Positions 11,395 to 22,908 of a stretch of 64,000 bases of DNA are shown here, piece after piece; position 1 is the stretch's first letter; every line of letters begins with the position of its first letter. The stretch is from positions 217,289,473-217,353,472 of the forward strand of contig JARYHS010011408.1 in assembly GCA_031002005.1 (NCBI GenBank), written 5' to 3'. The notes beneath the pieces were generated by a model that ran no database searches, was not told the origin of the DNA, and worked only from the letters and a program-made list of their open reading frames with translations. Made by a program: the position numbers and the translations under genes. Origin of the DNA: Vandiemenella viatica. Taxonomy: Eukaryota > Arthropoda > Insecta > Orthoptera > Morabidae.

Positions 11395-12855
11395 CTTTTC
11401 AGATTGACCAGAGGTTCCAGTCCATGCCACCACATTCAGACCCCACAATCAGATCCTCTCAATCTAAATTGTGACTCCTCTGGCCACGCAATCTTCTTCC
11501 AGTTATCTATAGTCCAATCGATATGTTCACGATCTCAGGAGAGGCGTTGCAGTCTATGTCGTTTTGTTATCAGAGGAAATCGCGTGGGTCTTCTGCTGCC
11601 ATATCCCATCAACGCCATATGTCCCTGCACTGTCCACAGGTATTCGTCTGTCATACTCCCCTCATTGAGTGTTGCTGTTCTGTGACGCAGTGTTGTTGCC
11701 TGTTTGTCAACACTTACACCTCGACGCAGACGTCGCTGATCTCTGTCGTTCAGTGTTGCCACCTTAAGAAACAAAAATCACTAGATCTGGTCTCAAAAGT
11801 CACTAGATTGTGGATATTTAGAACTAAAATCTTCGCTAGAAATCACTAAATAAAATAAAGGAAAATGATAAGGTAAGTAATATAAAAATATTTTAATAAT
11901 TAGTATTTTCATTAAATTAAATATAACATTGTATTAAAAATCAACATCAAATTTCTTCAATGGGTATTTCTTCTTCATCACCTTGGTGTATCGTTGGAGT
12001 TGCAGAACTTGCAGATGTGGGAGGATGAGATGAATCGTCAGGTTTCAAAGAGTATTTAGCATCTTTATCAATTGCAGCAACCACATTAGCTGGAAGCTCG
12101 TAACTGTAGCAGTTTTTTCACAATTTTTAACTGATTGCTTATAAAAAGAATGCTATCAAGAGTATTTAAAGCTATCCTATTTTACATATTGTTTTAAGAA
12201 TGTTCATTGTACTGAAAATCATTTCTACTACGGCATTCGAGAGATAAAGTGACAGGTTATGGCTAAATCAGATAACTTCAGAAAGGTATTTATTCCAGCA
12301 GCATTCTTGTATTGGGTAAGCCATATCCCGTTTTCAGTATATTATGTACGCCATTATTATCCGAGTCATGGCAGAGGCAGTACCTTCCCCAATTCCAATC
12401 AAGTTGTTCGAAACTCTGCAAGGTTGAATATCACTAAAAATTAACAAATATTTGTTAGCGATAACATATTTAAGAATATCGCTTTCGAGCTTCAAAATTC
12501 ACTAAATCTAGCGACAAAATCGCTAAGGTGACAACATTGCTATCGTTGAGTAGGCGTAGAGGTATTGCCGGAATTACATATTCAGGACACACTCCAGTCA
12601 CCGTGGATCAAGGAATGTTGAATTCACGAACAGCTTCCGAACTGATTCCACGCGTGTAGCGTCAACTACTTTTCAAAGCACTTTAATTCGTGTCTAGCGG
12701 CCATAATCACGTCAATAAATCTCTAACACGAATCTCGAGAATACAAATGAGAGTCCCAATGCTGCACGTCACTTTTATTCTTTCTTCCGTAGTGCCAACA
12801 ACATCTGGATATTTGCATCTTTCTATCCCACGACTTTAGGCATTTCAGTGTAGAT
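11395..12855 (-). mobile_element. Tc1-like transposon relic (interrupted by a hAT copy)
   Basis: On the minus strand, from the 5' end near 12855 (tacactgaaatgcctaaag) it runs through an untranslated leader and the start of a Tc1-type transposase, and is cut by the hAT relic at 11751-12539. It resumes with a helix-turn-helix domain: LNDRDQRRLRRGVSVDKQAT, then MGYGSRRPTRFPLITKRH and RLQRLS. The next piece resembles the start of the DDE domain near 11400-11480 (first catalytic D region), where similarity ends. The distal catalytic D and E and the 3' terminal repeat are absent, so this is a truncated relic. Confidence 0.8.
11751..12539 (-). mobile_element. hAT element relic, family B copy 2 (nested)
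   Basis: Same family as 6652-7444 in opposite orientation: ends cagtgttgccacctt and aaggtgacaacattg, 789 bp. Flanking 8-mers ctgtcgtt (11743-11750) and ctatcgtt (12540-12547) differ at one base, a slightly decayed hAT target duplication. It lies inside the Tc1-like element and so is younger than it. The minus strand carries the same hAT dimerisation-domain relic (the gcattcga and cagtacaatgaacattctta segments near 12190-12240) and the same Ser/Thr-rich C-terminus near 11950-12060. Confidence 0.92.
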
Positions 12856-13248
12856 CGCAATCTAACTGATTAGCGGAAGATCGGGTAGCTCCGGACTCTT
12901 ACATTAATTTGAAAATAAAAGCACGACAAACAAATTTTCTGTCTTTACTTTAATTTTAAAATTAAACCTGGAACTTCTGCAATAATTTCAACTAAAAGTT
13001 AGTAATCATAACATTTTTCAACAAATTAAATTGAAAATACTTTGGCCGTAATTTTATGGCAACACAAAACTTAGAGCGTAGCCCCGGACATAGTAATCAA
13101 TGGTGGCCGAATCGCTTTTTGGTCTTACAAAAATCACAATAATAATGGATATCTGAAGAATCTATACAAACACAATCATCACGGGCCCAGTCTTTGCATT
13201 CGTACCACTGAATCAAGTCTTTAAGAGTTCCTCTTCATACTGTGCATT

Positions 13249-13343
13249 CATGGGCGCCGGCAGGATTGCTTCTAGGGGGGTGCACCAGGGCTGCGTTGGT
13301 GCCCGGGATGTCACCCCCTTGCACCCCCCTCCCGGCGCCCATG
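13249..13343. mobile_element. Short hAT-type MITE
   Basis: This 95-bp element has inverted ends catgggcgccgg/ccggcgcccatg. It is flanked by an exact 8-bp direct repeat TGTGCATT (13241-13248, 13344-13351). The inner part is G/C-run rich (ggggggtgca and its complement). It has no coding capacity and is nested in the pogo-like relic. Confidence 0.9.
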
Positions 13344-13851
13344 TGTGCATTCGATACCTTTTCCTGGATTTAACGTCTTTTTAGGGCCTTTACCTGTTTC
13401 TTTATTGCCTTCGCCCATGTTTTTGCTTTTAATTTTTCTTCCCGTCCTCTACAACTTTTTTATTGGGTTAAAATCTTATATTAAAATCTCGCTCTTTTGG
13501 GTTTTCCGAGTCCACGTTAGGCCTATTAAGCGCTTTTTGACACATAAGAAGTGGTGACCGTTGTTTTAATTAGTCTGTCGTATTGATTGAAGGCAGTGGA
13601 TTAGTTTCAGGCAGTGTACGACTATTGGAGGGCACTGGCGATGAATAATGGTCTACTGAAGACTGATTGGGAAATTTTCTTTCGAAGCAACTTCTTGAGG
13701 AAAGTCTCTCGCCAATGATGGTAGAAAATGAATATCAGTAATGATTTCAGAGTTGAATGCCTACCTTCTCTCCTATAGGCTTCGTCCATAAGCCCGGTAA
13801 TATCATAGTCATTGATTGTAGCCGCAGGATATGATCTGATCTATCCTGAAT

Positions 13852-13931
13852 TTGAGTCTTGGCTATCCGGGTGGCGCCGCGTCATGTTTTAAGAAACATG
13901 ACGCAGCGCCACCCGGATAGCCAAGACTCAA
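13852..13931. repeat. 80-bp near-perfect hairpin (38-bp arms, 4-base loop)
   Basis: The left arm starts ttgagtcttggctatccggg and the right arm ends with its complement. There is one mismatch in 38, a c/t difference that gives a G-T pair, and the loop is taag. The words tatcctgaattt occur just outside on the left (13842-13853) and again on the right (about 13960-13972). It could be an inverted duplication within the transposon relic or a tiny foldback element. Transcribed, it would form a stem of small-RNA precursor size, but expression is not shown. Confidence 0.9.
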
Positions 13932-14463
13932 TTGACTCTGGCCGCGGAAGCCTACGATTATATCCTGAATTTGTAGTTGGAAATACAGCCTGGAAAGGTT
14001 TAAAAATGTCCTGTTCAAAGAGTTTAACTTATGAATTCTATGCGATGGTATATGAAAATGAGGTTAACGTGCTTACTCTATAACTAACAGCTCTTTATGA
14101 CTACCATCGCCGTCCAAACTTAAGAATACAGGATTTGTTTCTGGTGGATGAACATGTTTAAATTCTGCAACCATTTCAAGAACACTTTATTGTTCATCCA
14201 TCCGCTCTATTGTGAAACAGTTATTGTTTCTGCTGTCCGGCGTGTCCCTCCATTTTCGTGTCCAGGGGTACCCAATCGCTTTCATACAACATTTTTTGAC
14301 ACAGCTCTTAAATTGTACAAGTTACGAATTCTTGTACATTAAATTTCCTACAATTTTAAATAATAGAATAATACGCGCACTTAATTATTATATTTGATAA
14401 TCTCCAATGAAGTTTGATAGGAGCGCCGAAAAATTTCTGCCAGGAACAAAACACACTCTAGCG

Positions 14464-14785
14464 CAGGGGTGGCCAACCCAAATGATCTTGTGGGCCACTT
14501 TGGAAGTGCATCATAACTCCGTGGTCCGCATATAAAATTATATATCCCCACTAGAGACTTTTTTTTTTTTTTTTTTGGTGTGAAAAATTGAAACATGAGT
14601 TATTATTGTGTTTACCATTATTCTTACATGTAAACACAGATAATATAATAATAATGATACTAAACGCACATTGTAAAGAAATATATAACACTAAAGATGA
14701 AATATAAAAAATATTTTGTAAAAGTGTGATGAATCTCGCGGGCCAGAAAAAATGTTCAAGGCTGGCCGCGTGTTGGCCACCCCTG
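14464..14785. mobile_element. hAT-type MITE with CAGGGGTGGCCAAC ends
   Basis: The ends caggggtggccaac and gttggccacccctg are perfect inverted repeats. They are bounded by an exact 8-bp duplication CTCTAGCG (14456-14463, 14786-14793). The element is 322 bp, non-coding, and contains a T run at about 14560-14576. Confidence 0.95.
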
Positions 14786-15076
14786 CTCTAGCGCGTATTT
14801 CACTCGGCGCCCAAGCACGCAGGTCAGTAGTATGTGGTTTTAAGCTACAGGGCGCACATTTACAATAAAGTTTTTTTCCACGCAGTGTAACTGGTTTCTT
14901 AGAACTGTAAATGTCCTGAGCTACACGACCTTGCCCTACTTGGACATGAAATGGTTTCCGCTCATTTAGTACGGAATTTTTGACAGCAGATCTAAAGGCA
15001 GTGATGAGACAGGTCTGTGGAAAATCTAACCTTCTTTTGAAGACAGTCCAGTAGATTTTGTTGAACGTGTTATGAC

Positions 15077-15230
15077 TCTATACTAATAAAACGCTAATCT
15101 TGATCACTGTGTCTGTTACTCTGTGACGTCACGCTTGCCTCCTTCGCTGCCCAGCTAATAACGGCCAGAGATATTGTTGTAGGTTACGCGCGTTATTTAA
15201 TGATAGTTCTGTTTAGCTAAGACACGCGAA
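15077..15230 (+). mobile_element. Possible Helitron 5' end
   Basis: The words tctatactaataaaacgc resemble 5' starts of insect Helitrons. I could not find a matching 3' hairpin/CTAG end downstream before the LINE relic. It is a partial or mistaken call. Confidence 0.3.
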
Positions 15231-15239
15231 GAAATGAAT

Positions 15240-16078
15240 TGTTAAAACATTCAAAGAAAAATATGTATTTCGTCTAATCGAAATACAAATATCCTTCCAA
15301 AAACCAAGTTCATCTGCTCAAAACTCCACACTCAAAATCTGGTCACAAAATATGTAATAATTGAGAGAGTTCCGTATTTCAAGTATCTGGGAGAAATCAT
15401 CGAACCCACAGGAGGAGAGAAATTAGCACAGAAAGTTCGCATGCAAAAACTTAGGAGAGCCTACAACATATATGTACAGTATAATAAAAAATGTTTGTCC
15501 ATATACACAAAAGTCAGACATTACAACAGTTATCAAACCTGAAGCTCTGTACGCCAGCGAAACTTTAACACTACACAGGATAGGTGACCTAGAAAGCATT
15601 TTGAAAGAAGAACGCAAAATTATAAGAAAGATCCTCGACCCAGAAAAAACAGATGACGGATATAGAATAAAATCTCGAAAAGCAACAGAAACACTGTCAA
15701 ACCTCGCGGCAGACATCAGGAAACGAAGATTAAGATTTTATGGACATATCCACAGACTTCCAGCAACAAGACTCATACATAAAATTGTGTCGTACATAGT
15801 AGGGCTAAAAACTGTGCCCTGGGTACAGCAGATCAAAAAAGACCTGGAAAAATCCCACATAAACTCATCAGAAATCAGAGACAGACAAACATACAGAGAA
15901 AAAATTAACAAATGGGAAGTACCACTAGAGAATGAAGTCATTAAGAGACCAGGGACGAAGTGAACTGAAGAAAGGAAGAAAATCAACGGAGTAAAAGTTA
16001 AAGCTGTGTGGAAACTTAGAAAACTGAATCGTTAAGGCTTTGCGTGATCCGACAGGATTCAATTGCAGATAATAATAA
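15240..16078 (+). mobile_element. LINE relic: end of reverse transcriptase and C-terminal region
   Basis: Upstream of 15470 one frame reads VIIERVPYFKYLGEII, the KYLG motif at the end of the RT palm. After a frame change the open frame 15472-15963 carries the post-RT region (YASETLTLHRIGDLE, then KRRLRFYGHIHRL). The A-rich coding strand and a taataataat tail near 16068-16080 fit a LINE 3' end. A second member of the group lies in reverse at about 33010-33650. The catalytic YADD part is not present, so this is a 5'-truncated copy. Confidence 0.78.
15472..15963 (+). pseudogene. C-terminal part of a LINE reverse transcriptase protein
   Basis: This 163-codon open frame matches the conserved region that follows the RT palm in an insect LINE group. 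It has ALYASETLTL, then a Lys/Arg-rich stretch with RKIIRKILDP, then RKRRLRFYGHIHRLPATR, a pattern also typical of RTE-like and related elements, and ends with a basic tail before the TGA at 15961-15963. No N-terminal endonuclease or catalytic residues are included, and the frame is displaced relative to the upstream RT piece, so it is a decayed fragment rather than a gene. The clade assignment is tentative. Confidence 0.7.
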
Positions 16079-16834
16079 TATTTAATATTCGTTCGATGCA
16101 GTGGATATTTGTTAAATTCTTTTCCCATATATAAAATCTTTAATTTTATGTCAGCAATGTTAGGGGAAGTTTTGATTAGATTGTTATTTAGCCTGGGTCA
16201 GAACTATAACTGGCATTGACGTTATAACAGAGGGCAAGAGTAATTTTTTTATGTATAATTTAAATTGTTTTCATGAGCCTCTTAGAAACTGAAATATATT
16301 GTCTCTGGCTGAAATCATTACTTCATTTAAACGGCAGTATTTCTACACTGATCACAATTTTTGCAGTCTAAAGTAGAATTTAAACTAATATTACGTGGCT
16401 TAACGTATGTTGTTAAGATTTTCGTTTTTAATCTCCTTCGCTTTCAGAAATGTCAAATTTCTGAAGTTATTATTTCAGCCGCATGTAATTATGTCAGCCT
16501 TTCAAAAGTGGTAATACCGATATGAATCACGGATAACAAATAAGAAAGTTGTAACAAACCGTGAAGATTTTGGATCAAGTTTGTATGGCGATACAATATC
16601 ACCACTAACATGCGATACACTGAATGTGATTAAAGCGTTGATTTATAGCGGCAATTTTAGAGGAGTTTTTGATTAGGTTAAAATGCAACTTGTACCGGGA
16701 TGACAGCTGAAACTTTTTGCCATAGAGCAAGGCACGAGGAATTGCACTGAGCTTATTTAGTGACAATCCGTTAAACCCGTCATTTTTTATGGGCTTTGAG
16801 GCTAGTGAATCTACATTAGAGCTAGGATTGACAA
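16079..16834. other. No gene seen
   Basis: AT-rich intergenic sequence without a coding frame or repeat that I can recognise. Confidence 0.5.
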
Positions 16835-17049
16835 CAGTGGCGTATCGACGAATTTTCCTAGCTGGGGCAAAAAATTGAAAATGCCACCCCTTCAAATACG
16901 AATTTGCCGCCCGGGGCAGTCTAGAACTATTCTTTGATTTTGCCGCCCTCTGAAGGTTGGCGTTAGTGGCAGTAGATCTAAAGAAAAGGTTGCCGCTACA
17001 CGAATTTGCCATTTACCGCCCCTTCAAACATGATTTTGCGGCTCACTAG
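16835..17049. mobile_element. hAT-like MITE, same family as 51718-52039
   Basis: It begins cagtggcgtatcgacg and shares with 51718-52039 the ordered words gggcaaaaa, ccaccccttcaaa and atttgccgcc. The right end near cggctcacta is unclear, and the target duplication is only partly visible (gacaa on both sides). Confidence 0.55.
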
Positions 17050-17329
17050 ACAAAACTAGTAATTAAATTACTCTTGTGAAATTTCTTGTAATTAATATTA
17101 AAAATTAGAATCATGTTCCTTGTTCATTTTTTCTATTTAATGTAAAAATTAAATGAAAACTGATATCATTTAGCATATCCAGAAACTACATTTAATTGGT
17201 ACTAATTATTAATGGTATAAGATACACAGGTCACCTTCGTGATTGCTTTAAACACGTGCGATAAGTTTAAGTCTAATTATAAGCAGAAGACAAAGAAATG
17301 GGACCAACTATTATGTCGCCGACCCCGGC

Positions 17330-17395
17330 AACGTAGGTGTAGCGAGCTGGCTTCGCGTTGCAGGGGTCGCCGGTTCAAGTCCGGCCGAGGGTATG
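17330..17395 (+). other. tRNA-like module, probably a SINE head
   Basis: The stretch has a box A-like segment (gtaggtgtagcgagctggc), then a perfect 5-bp T-arm stem around a seven-base loop (gccgg-ttcaagt-ccggc) with box B ggttcaagtcc. I could not fold a matching acceptor stem, and no CCA-adjacent terminator follows. It is better read as a tRNA-derived repeat head than a functional tRNA gene. Confidence 0.45.
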
Positions 17396-17619
17396 GGTGG
17401 TTTTAATTAAGCGCTGTGTTCGTCTTATGTCGTCCTTACAGAAGATGGAATATAATCACCCTGAAATGAAATGTATACATTGTAAGAGAAACACATACTT
17501 TGAGCTGGCTGTATGGCTAACATGGCCAAAAAAAAAGTTATGTCCCTACGCACCACCAAAGACCCACTGAACCACTATGTGATAGTATTATTCTTTCTGT
17601 TCGTCGACAAATATTAACT

Positions 17620-17863
17620 AGGTAGACATATATAATTTTTTTTCCTAATAGTAGACGTAAATTAGGGGTGGAAAGGGCTGCGGGTAACAAATGGGAAGGA
17701 ATTTGGGTATGGCCTTTTGTAGCAACCCTCCCGCCTTTCACCCTACGTTGTTTCGGGAAACCTTGGAAAACCGAAATATGGATGGACGGACGGGGATTCG
17801 AACCCACTTCCTCCCGACAGTGAGACCAGAGCGTTGCCGCTCGCCTTCCATACACGGTTGAAG
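17620..17863 (-). repeat. tRNA-derived SINE, family A
   Basis: The minus-strand reading gives box B gggttcgaatccccgtcc, the ggttttccaaggtttccc block, a ggccatacccaaattcc block and a terminal A run (the T run at 17636-17643). The head near 17850 is diverged. Confidence 0.82.
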
Positions 17864-18204
17864 TAAAGTGTCATTTGGAGAGGAGTTAGTTGTGTAACTC
17901 GCCTAAGAGACTCTGCAGCATATCTCCTGCCCGCGGTACAGTGTTGCAATGAGGTCGTCACAGGGGAACCGTGTGTTGTTGCAAGTCTCCTGCTGCCTGG
18001 CGTAGTTTCGCCTACTGCAGACACAAACCAGCCTTGATTGTACAGGATTTCTCCATTTCACCGATACACTTACAGTAAGTAAGTTTTCTTTAGCAGATGA
18101 TTTGCCCCTCAGCAATGTAAATCTATAAAAGGAACTAAACAGATTCTAGAAGATGACTTATATAAATTCTATAATTTGTTAAGCAAAAAGTGGATATTAG
18201 AACC

Positions 18205-18420
18205 GTAAACTTAACTTAGTCCACAACCCGAAGGTTGGTTGGATCCTCCCGAAGGAGGCATACTAAGCCATTGTGTCAGAGGTAGGACGGCCAGTTCCTT
18301 TCCTCTGGGACCTACAGTTTAACGTGGAATCCAAACCACGGAGCGTCCTGGCGTAGCTCATATGATTAAACACAACTCTCAAAATTCCTGCGCCTGCAGG
18401 GATTCGTGCCCGAGGAGAAG
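18205..18420 (-). repeat. tRNA-derived SINE, family B
   Basis: Its complement matches the + strand copy at 36450-36695. Shared ordered words are gagctacgcc/gagctacgtc, actgtaggtcc, aggaaaggaactg, cctacct, cttagtatgcc and gatccaacca. The box B region (ggcacgaatccctgc) is at 18395-18412. Confidence 0.75.
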
Positions 18421-20616
18421 TTTCATTTCACTTCATCCTCCCCTACCGAGTACTACAATTTTTTTGTCAGACGGTTGTAATGTCCAGCCTCTGCTGTCAT
18501 TGATTTTCCATCACCTCTCCATTTGTGAGACATTTCATCCAGACGTTTTGGAAGACAGGGAAGGTTGGCAAATTCCTGCTGGCGTCCTGTTGTCGGCGAG
18601 GTTGCTTTGTTTGACGCAGGTAGAGATGCCACTCCCGGAGGCGGGGGGTGAGAATGGTCAAACTGTCGCGGGCACTTGGGGGCTGGACCCCGTGTAGTCC
18701 GCATGTGTATGTGTGTGTGTGTGTGTGTACGCGGACTTTTCAAAGAAACGTGGAGGACGCGTTTTTGTCATGACATCATTTGTCGTGCTGTTTTTCGTCA
18801 TGTGCTGCCAAGAATGAACCCATCTAGTTGGTGGATGGCATTGAAAGGTGTTTCATCATTGTGAAGGAAATATCGAGGTCACCGACAGCTTACTCCATAA
18901 CGATAAGTGATAAAAATTCATATAAACATTTTACCCAGTATACGCCCAAACTGATGGAGTTTCGTGCTCTCCCTAGCGGGGAACATTTTGTTTATTGTCT
19001 GTCAGTTTCTGTTCTTTTTTTTTTCTTTGCTGACTGAGTCCAATTTTTTGTGTAATCTTAAACAAATATGTATTTCTTTGTGTTTTATTTATAAATCTAC
19101 TCTTTTTTTAATTCCGCACTCGTGTTGTCTTTTTGTAATTAGAGGGTGTAATTTAAATTTAAGCCTGCTTTTTGCAATATTAAAAAAATATTAAAAGAAT
19201 TTTTTGTTAATAATTAAAATCTTGCATCTCATGCACTTAAATGTTTTCTCGGCATAACGAGCCGAGACATTTCACGGTGTACAGGCCCAAGGAAGTATAA
19301 CATCAGAAACTCTGTAGTATAATTCGGGTTGGCATAACTTCTACAATACGTACATCTGATCTACGACACGCATGTAACGCCTTAATATAAGTTCACAGAA
19401 ATTATGTTAAAAAGATTGATACCCAGCTCAACACAACTATGCGGTCGATTGAAGACAATATAGAGAAGATCTCTACTAGTTGCCTGTCAATGTTAGGAAC
19501 AGATCCCTTGTAATAGATTGCTCTATTCGGTGAATTTTATTCGTACATACATCCAAGACACTTCATCTAACAGAGCCAAATCCAGATCCCCAGTAATGGA
19601 AACAACTGTAAGAACAGTTGCAAACAATTTAAACAAAAAGGAAAAGTTGTTAATCGAAACAATTCCTCCAACAATTCACTGTCATCTGAATACATACGAC
19701 TAGCAACCACCAAACATCTGCAAAACAGCAAACAGAATAGAACCTAACCAAGGAGTACATGCATATGTAGAGATGGGTTGACTGTGGTGCAGAGAACCAA
19801 ACCCTCCAGCTCTTATAGGATTATGTATGAACTGAAAGAGTTTCATGGAAATGTAGTTTTTCTTTAAACTTTGATGAGAGACAAATACGTGGATTGAAAG
19901 TCTATCAACTACTAAATCATTTTAACATTTTTTTTATTATTTTTTGTTGTTGTTATTATTCTTAGTAGTGTTACATAGATGAAAGTGTCCAATATGTTTC
20001 ATGTTCGGTTCCTAAATACAGACATGTTAATCAACGCTCAACAAATACAATAATAAAAGATTCAACTCATCTTTAGGAGGAAAGGAACTTATGTAAGATT
20101 TAAAACGTTAGTTGAAATTAACAAAACAATTGGAAATAATTTCCAGCCACTTCTGATGTGGGGGGAGAGAGGTGAGAAATAAGTACGTCCTCTTACCAGA
20201 ATGTGGGGGCAAAGAAGTTTATGTCGACGTAAATAAGATGGATCAGGCGTTTAGGAATAAAATCGAAGGAAGAATCGATCGAAAAGTTAGAAAAAGGAAT
20301 AGCTTAATGTGGAACAGTAGCCGTTGATAGTCATAACAAACCTTGTAATTCTTGGTTCAATGATAAAATCATTGTTAAAATAATGGCCGCGCCGAAATTT
20401 GAAACAGGAGCCGCGAATTTATCACGTCGACTTGATCGACCTAAGTTGTTATCCATGAGGCGGTTAAACATGGAGGTGGAAAACATGACTGTGGAAGTAG
20501 ATCAGTGGACAGTATTGGTAGGTGAATTTACCTAAATTGTAGGGGGAAATGGATTGCTCGCCTTTCTCTCCCAGACACCTTTTTTTTTTTGCATTAGGCT
20601 AATTTTTATTCTAAAT
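18421..20616. other. No gene seen; (GT)n microsatellite
   Basis: There is no supported gene. A (GT)n tract lies at about 18704-18728, and T-rich stretches lie at 19014-19024 and near 19930. The frames at 18362-18864 look like chance frames in GC-richer sequence. Confidence 0.45.
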
Positions 20617-22289
20617 CAGTGTTTCTCAACCTTTGGTCCGCAAAGATGGGGCAGGTAGTCTCCTGGCAGAATACTAAAAATTCAGTTGTAGCTGAATTAA
20701 AGGCAACAAAATTAATTAGAAAAATATGATCACATAAAGTGGAAACCGTATTCGAACTGTATTCTACCACTAGCGAGCATAGGCAGTAAACCAAAATTTC
20801 ACAAATCAATGAATATTTCGACGACCGGTGTTCTAGTATTTCTAGGATATCAGGATATGAGTGCATGTTACTGCAATAGTCTATTCGCTTTACACGATGC
20901 TAGTTGGCTGGATCGAGTGTCTGTCTTGAGTGCGCGCGCAGCGCTTGATAGTCACTCTTCTCGTTCATCACAGTCAGCTGACTGAGGATAGTGGACTCGG
21001 TTCATGACCAACTTTTGGCTTGCGAGTTCTACAAACAAGATGGCGACAACTAACAAGTCCAGTAACCGGAGTGAAGCAGAGGCATTAAAATCTTCAGAAC
21101 TCCATGAAAGGTTGTCAGGGGTTGGAACGGAGTACCAGATGAAGGTATGAATAATTTGCCAAAAACGCTTAAGGGATTTAAAATTAAAATTTGTGAATCG
21201 GAGAAGTTAATGCGGGAGAAATTTAACACTCCAACTATAAAAGAAAATTTAAAAAATAATATAAAATGGGGTAATTAGATGGATAGGGGAATTGCCACCG
21301 GAGCGTTAGCTAGCTCCACCGCAATTAAATTAATAATAAACAAGGCAAAAAAAAATACTCAACTTTCAAGAGAATAGGAAGACTCAAGTTCCATGGGTGA
21401 AGGAGGTCCATCACGATCTAAAAAGATGTGGAATCAGCATGGAAGACATTCAAAACAGGTAATTATTCAGAGGAAAAATTGCGGAGGTAAAGGACTGAAG
21501 AAAAACCAATCAGGAAAAGGAGGGCATTTTCATAGGAAGAAAAAGCCAGAAAATGAGAGAGTACTGGCGACGAGGAAGGAAACTTAGAAGAGGAAAATGA
21601 AGTTGCGTAATAGTAATCCATAGAAGGCTGGGAAAAAAAAAACAAAGATTTTAGAGATGCTACTATTAAAAAAATTAACTCATAACGGTGTCATGTTTCT
21701 TTTTTATATATGACAGCAGCTCTTCAAATTGAGATACAGTTAGTCTTAAGTGATTTCTGTAACTCTCTACATCTTCCATTGCAACTCCAATCAAAAAAGT
21801 AGCTGAGGCACTTGAAAGTTTTCCTTTTTGATATCCACTCTCTTACCCGTTTTCTTTAATTATTATTCATATAATTCAGCGTTTTAATAAACAAATCAGT
21901 TACAATATCAATTCCTTCTTGTAATATGTACATACATTCGACAACAACAACAACAACAAAAAAATCACTATGTACGACTAGAGAAATGTCAATGAATGAC
22001 TGTCTTCAAATTATTGCTAGCATGCTAGATGACTGTTGCTCCCATCACTGACGCTTTTGCCTACCGTCGTTCCAGTCAACTCGTATAGTGTAAACGCAGC
22101 CTAAATACGTTTCCAAATGGTATCAAAGAGAACGTCGTTCATTTGAGAATTAAGTTTATGACCGTTTTATAAGGGCATAGGTACCGATAACAAATAGGAT
22201 TGATTAATAAAAAATACATAGGTACACATAGGTAGAACTATTTGTAACATTTTACTGATACTCGGGCTTAAAAAGGTTGTGAAACGCTG
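20617..22289. mobile_element. hAT non-autonomous element, family A copy 2 (1.67 kb)
   Basis: The left end cagtgtttctcaacctttgg and the right end, complemented, cagcgtttcacaacctttt are classic hAT termini. The flanks ttctaaat (20609-20616) and ctctaaat (22290-22297) are 8-bp duplications with one change. The interior shares words with 685-1165 and 40342-41127 and has long degenerate stretches, but I found no readable transposase. Confidence 0.85.
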
Positions 22290-22750
22290 CTCTAAATCAG
22301 AGGTCAATTGTTTATAGACTCTACAGATAACTTATATTCTATAACTGTGGCCAAATGAATAGGCGGGAGTGTGTGAACGCTCTGTTGCCGCACTAGGGAA
22401 CAATCTCGCGTTGCGCTCTCTTTCTATCACTTGAAAATTGCAACGCTGAGCGTCCTGTGCTGCCTAGTACGAGCGGCAACGGCTCGCTATCCAACCCCAA
22501 ACCCACCTACCTTTCATCACACAAAAAATGTGTGAACCTGTGAATGGGAATTAGAAAATGAGTGTGAAGTTGAGCGTGCTCGAGAGAGGATGATTTGATT
22601 TTTAGTGATGTGCAGTTTTTTACATGAGATGTTAAATAATTCGTATTAGTAATTTGTTAATTATAATAATTTAGTGTAATAAATTTACCGAACAAGAAGT
22701 GGAATAATTTATTATTAGGAAAATTTAGCAAGAGCATCGTGCTACAAAAA

Positions 22751-22900
22751 ATGGACACTCAGGAAGAGACTTATTCCCCTACTCCAGGTATTTCGGGACT
22801 AACAACTCCAAAGAGACGCACGTCATCGACAGCAGAACCACCGCGGCTGAAAAAGACAATAGAGCTTCGCCGGCAGAGTAAATCTATCATTCACAATTAG
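22751..22900 (+). pseudogene. 5' piece of a DDE transposase gene (split by a Helitron)
   Basis: An ATG at 22751 opens a 49-codon frame (MDTQEETYSPTPGISG ... RLKKTIELRRQSK), stopping at TAG 22898-22900 just before the Helitron at 22909. It has a Pro/Ser/Thr-rich acidic start and a basic segment. By position it is probably the N-terminus of the transposase that resumes at 26673. The link rests on inference, not on any recognised domain in this piece. The region 22300-22750 would be its 5' flank. Confidence 0.4.
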
Positions 22901-22908
22901 TATAAATA

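Larger units (their letters stand above)
13065..14345 (-). pseudogene. pogo/Tigger-type DDE transposase relic
   Basis: Read on the minus strand with frame changes, pieces appear in the order of a pogo/Tigger transposase. First is PVFLSLDGDGSHKELLVIE (about 14130-14070), which holds the second catalytic Asp in an LDG-GSH motif. Next is HIPSHRIHKLNSLNRTF (about 14030), equivalent to the PPH-TH-LQPLD block. DYDITGLMDEAYRREGR follows near 13810-13760. Last, near 13230-13100, is a Cys-rich end (WYECKDWARDDC ... YYCDFCKTK) like the PHD-type finger found at the C-terminus of many insect pogo transposases. Many stops and frameshifts show it is dead. It is interrupted by a MITE (13249-13343) and a long hairpin (13852-13931). 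Confidence 0.72.

Noticed and set aside
17330..17395. A functional tRNA gene
   Set aside because: Only the T-arm pairs well. No complementary acceptor stem or terminator T run was found, so it is kept as a tRNA-like module.
18362..18743. Long overlapping frames on both strands
   Set aside because: They have no conserved motifs, and the reading is explained by locally GC-rich sequence and the (GT)n tract.
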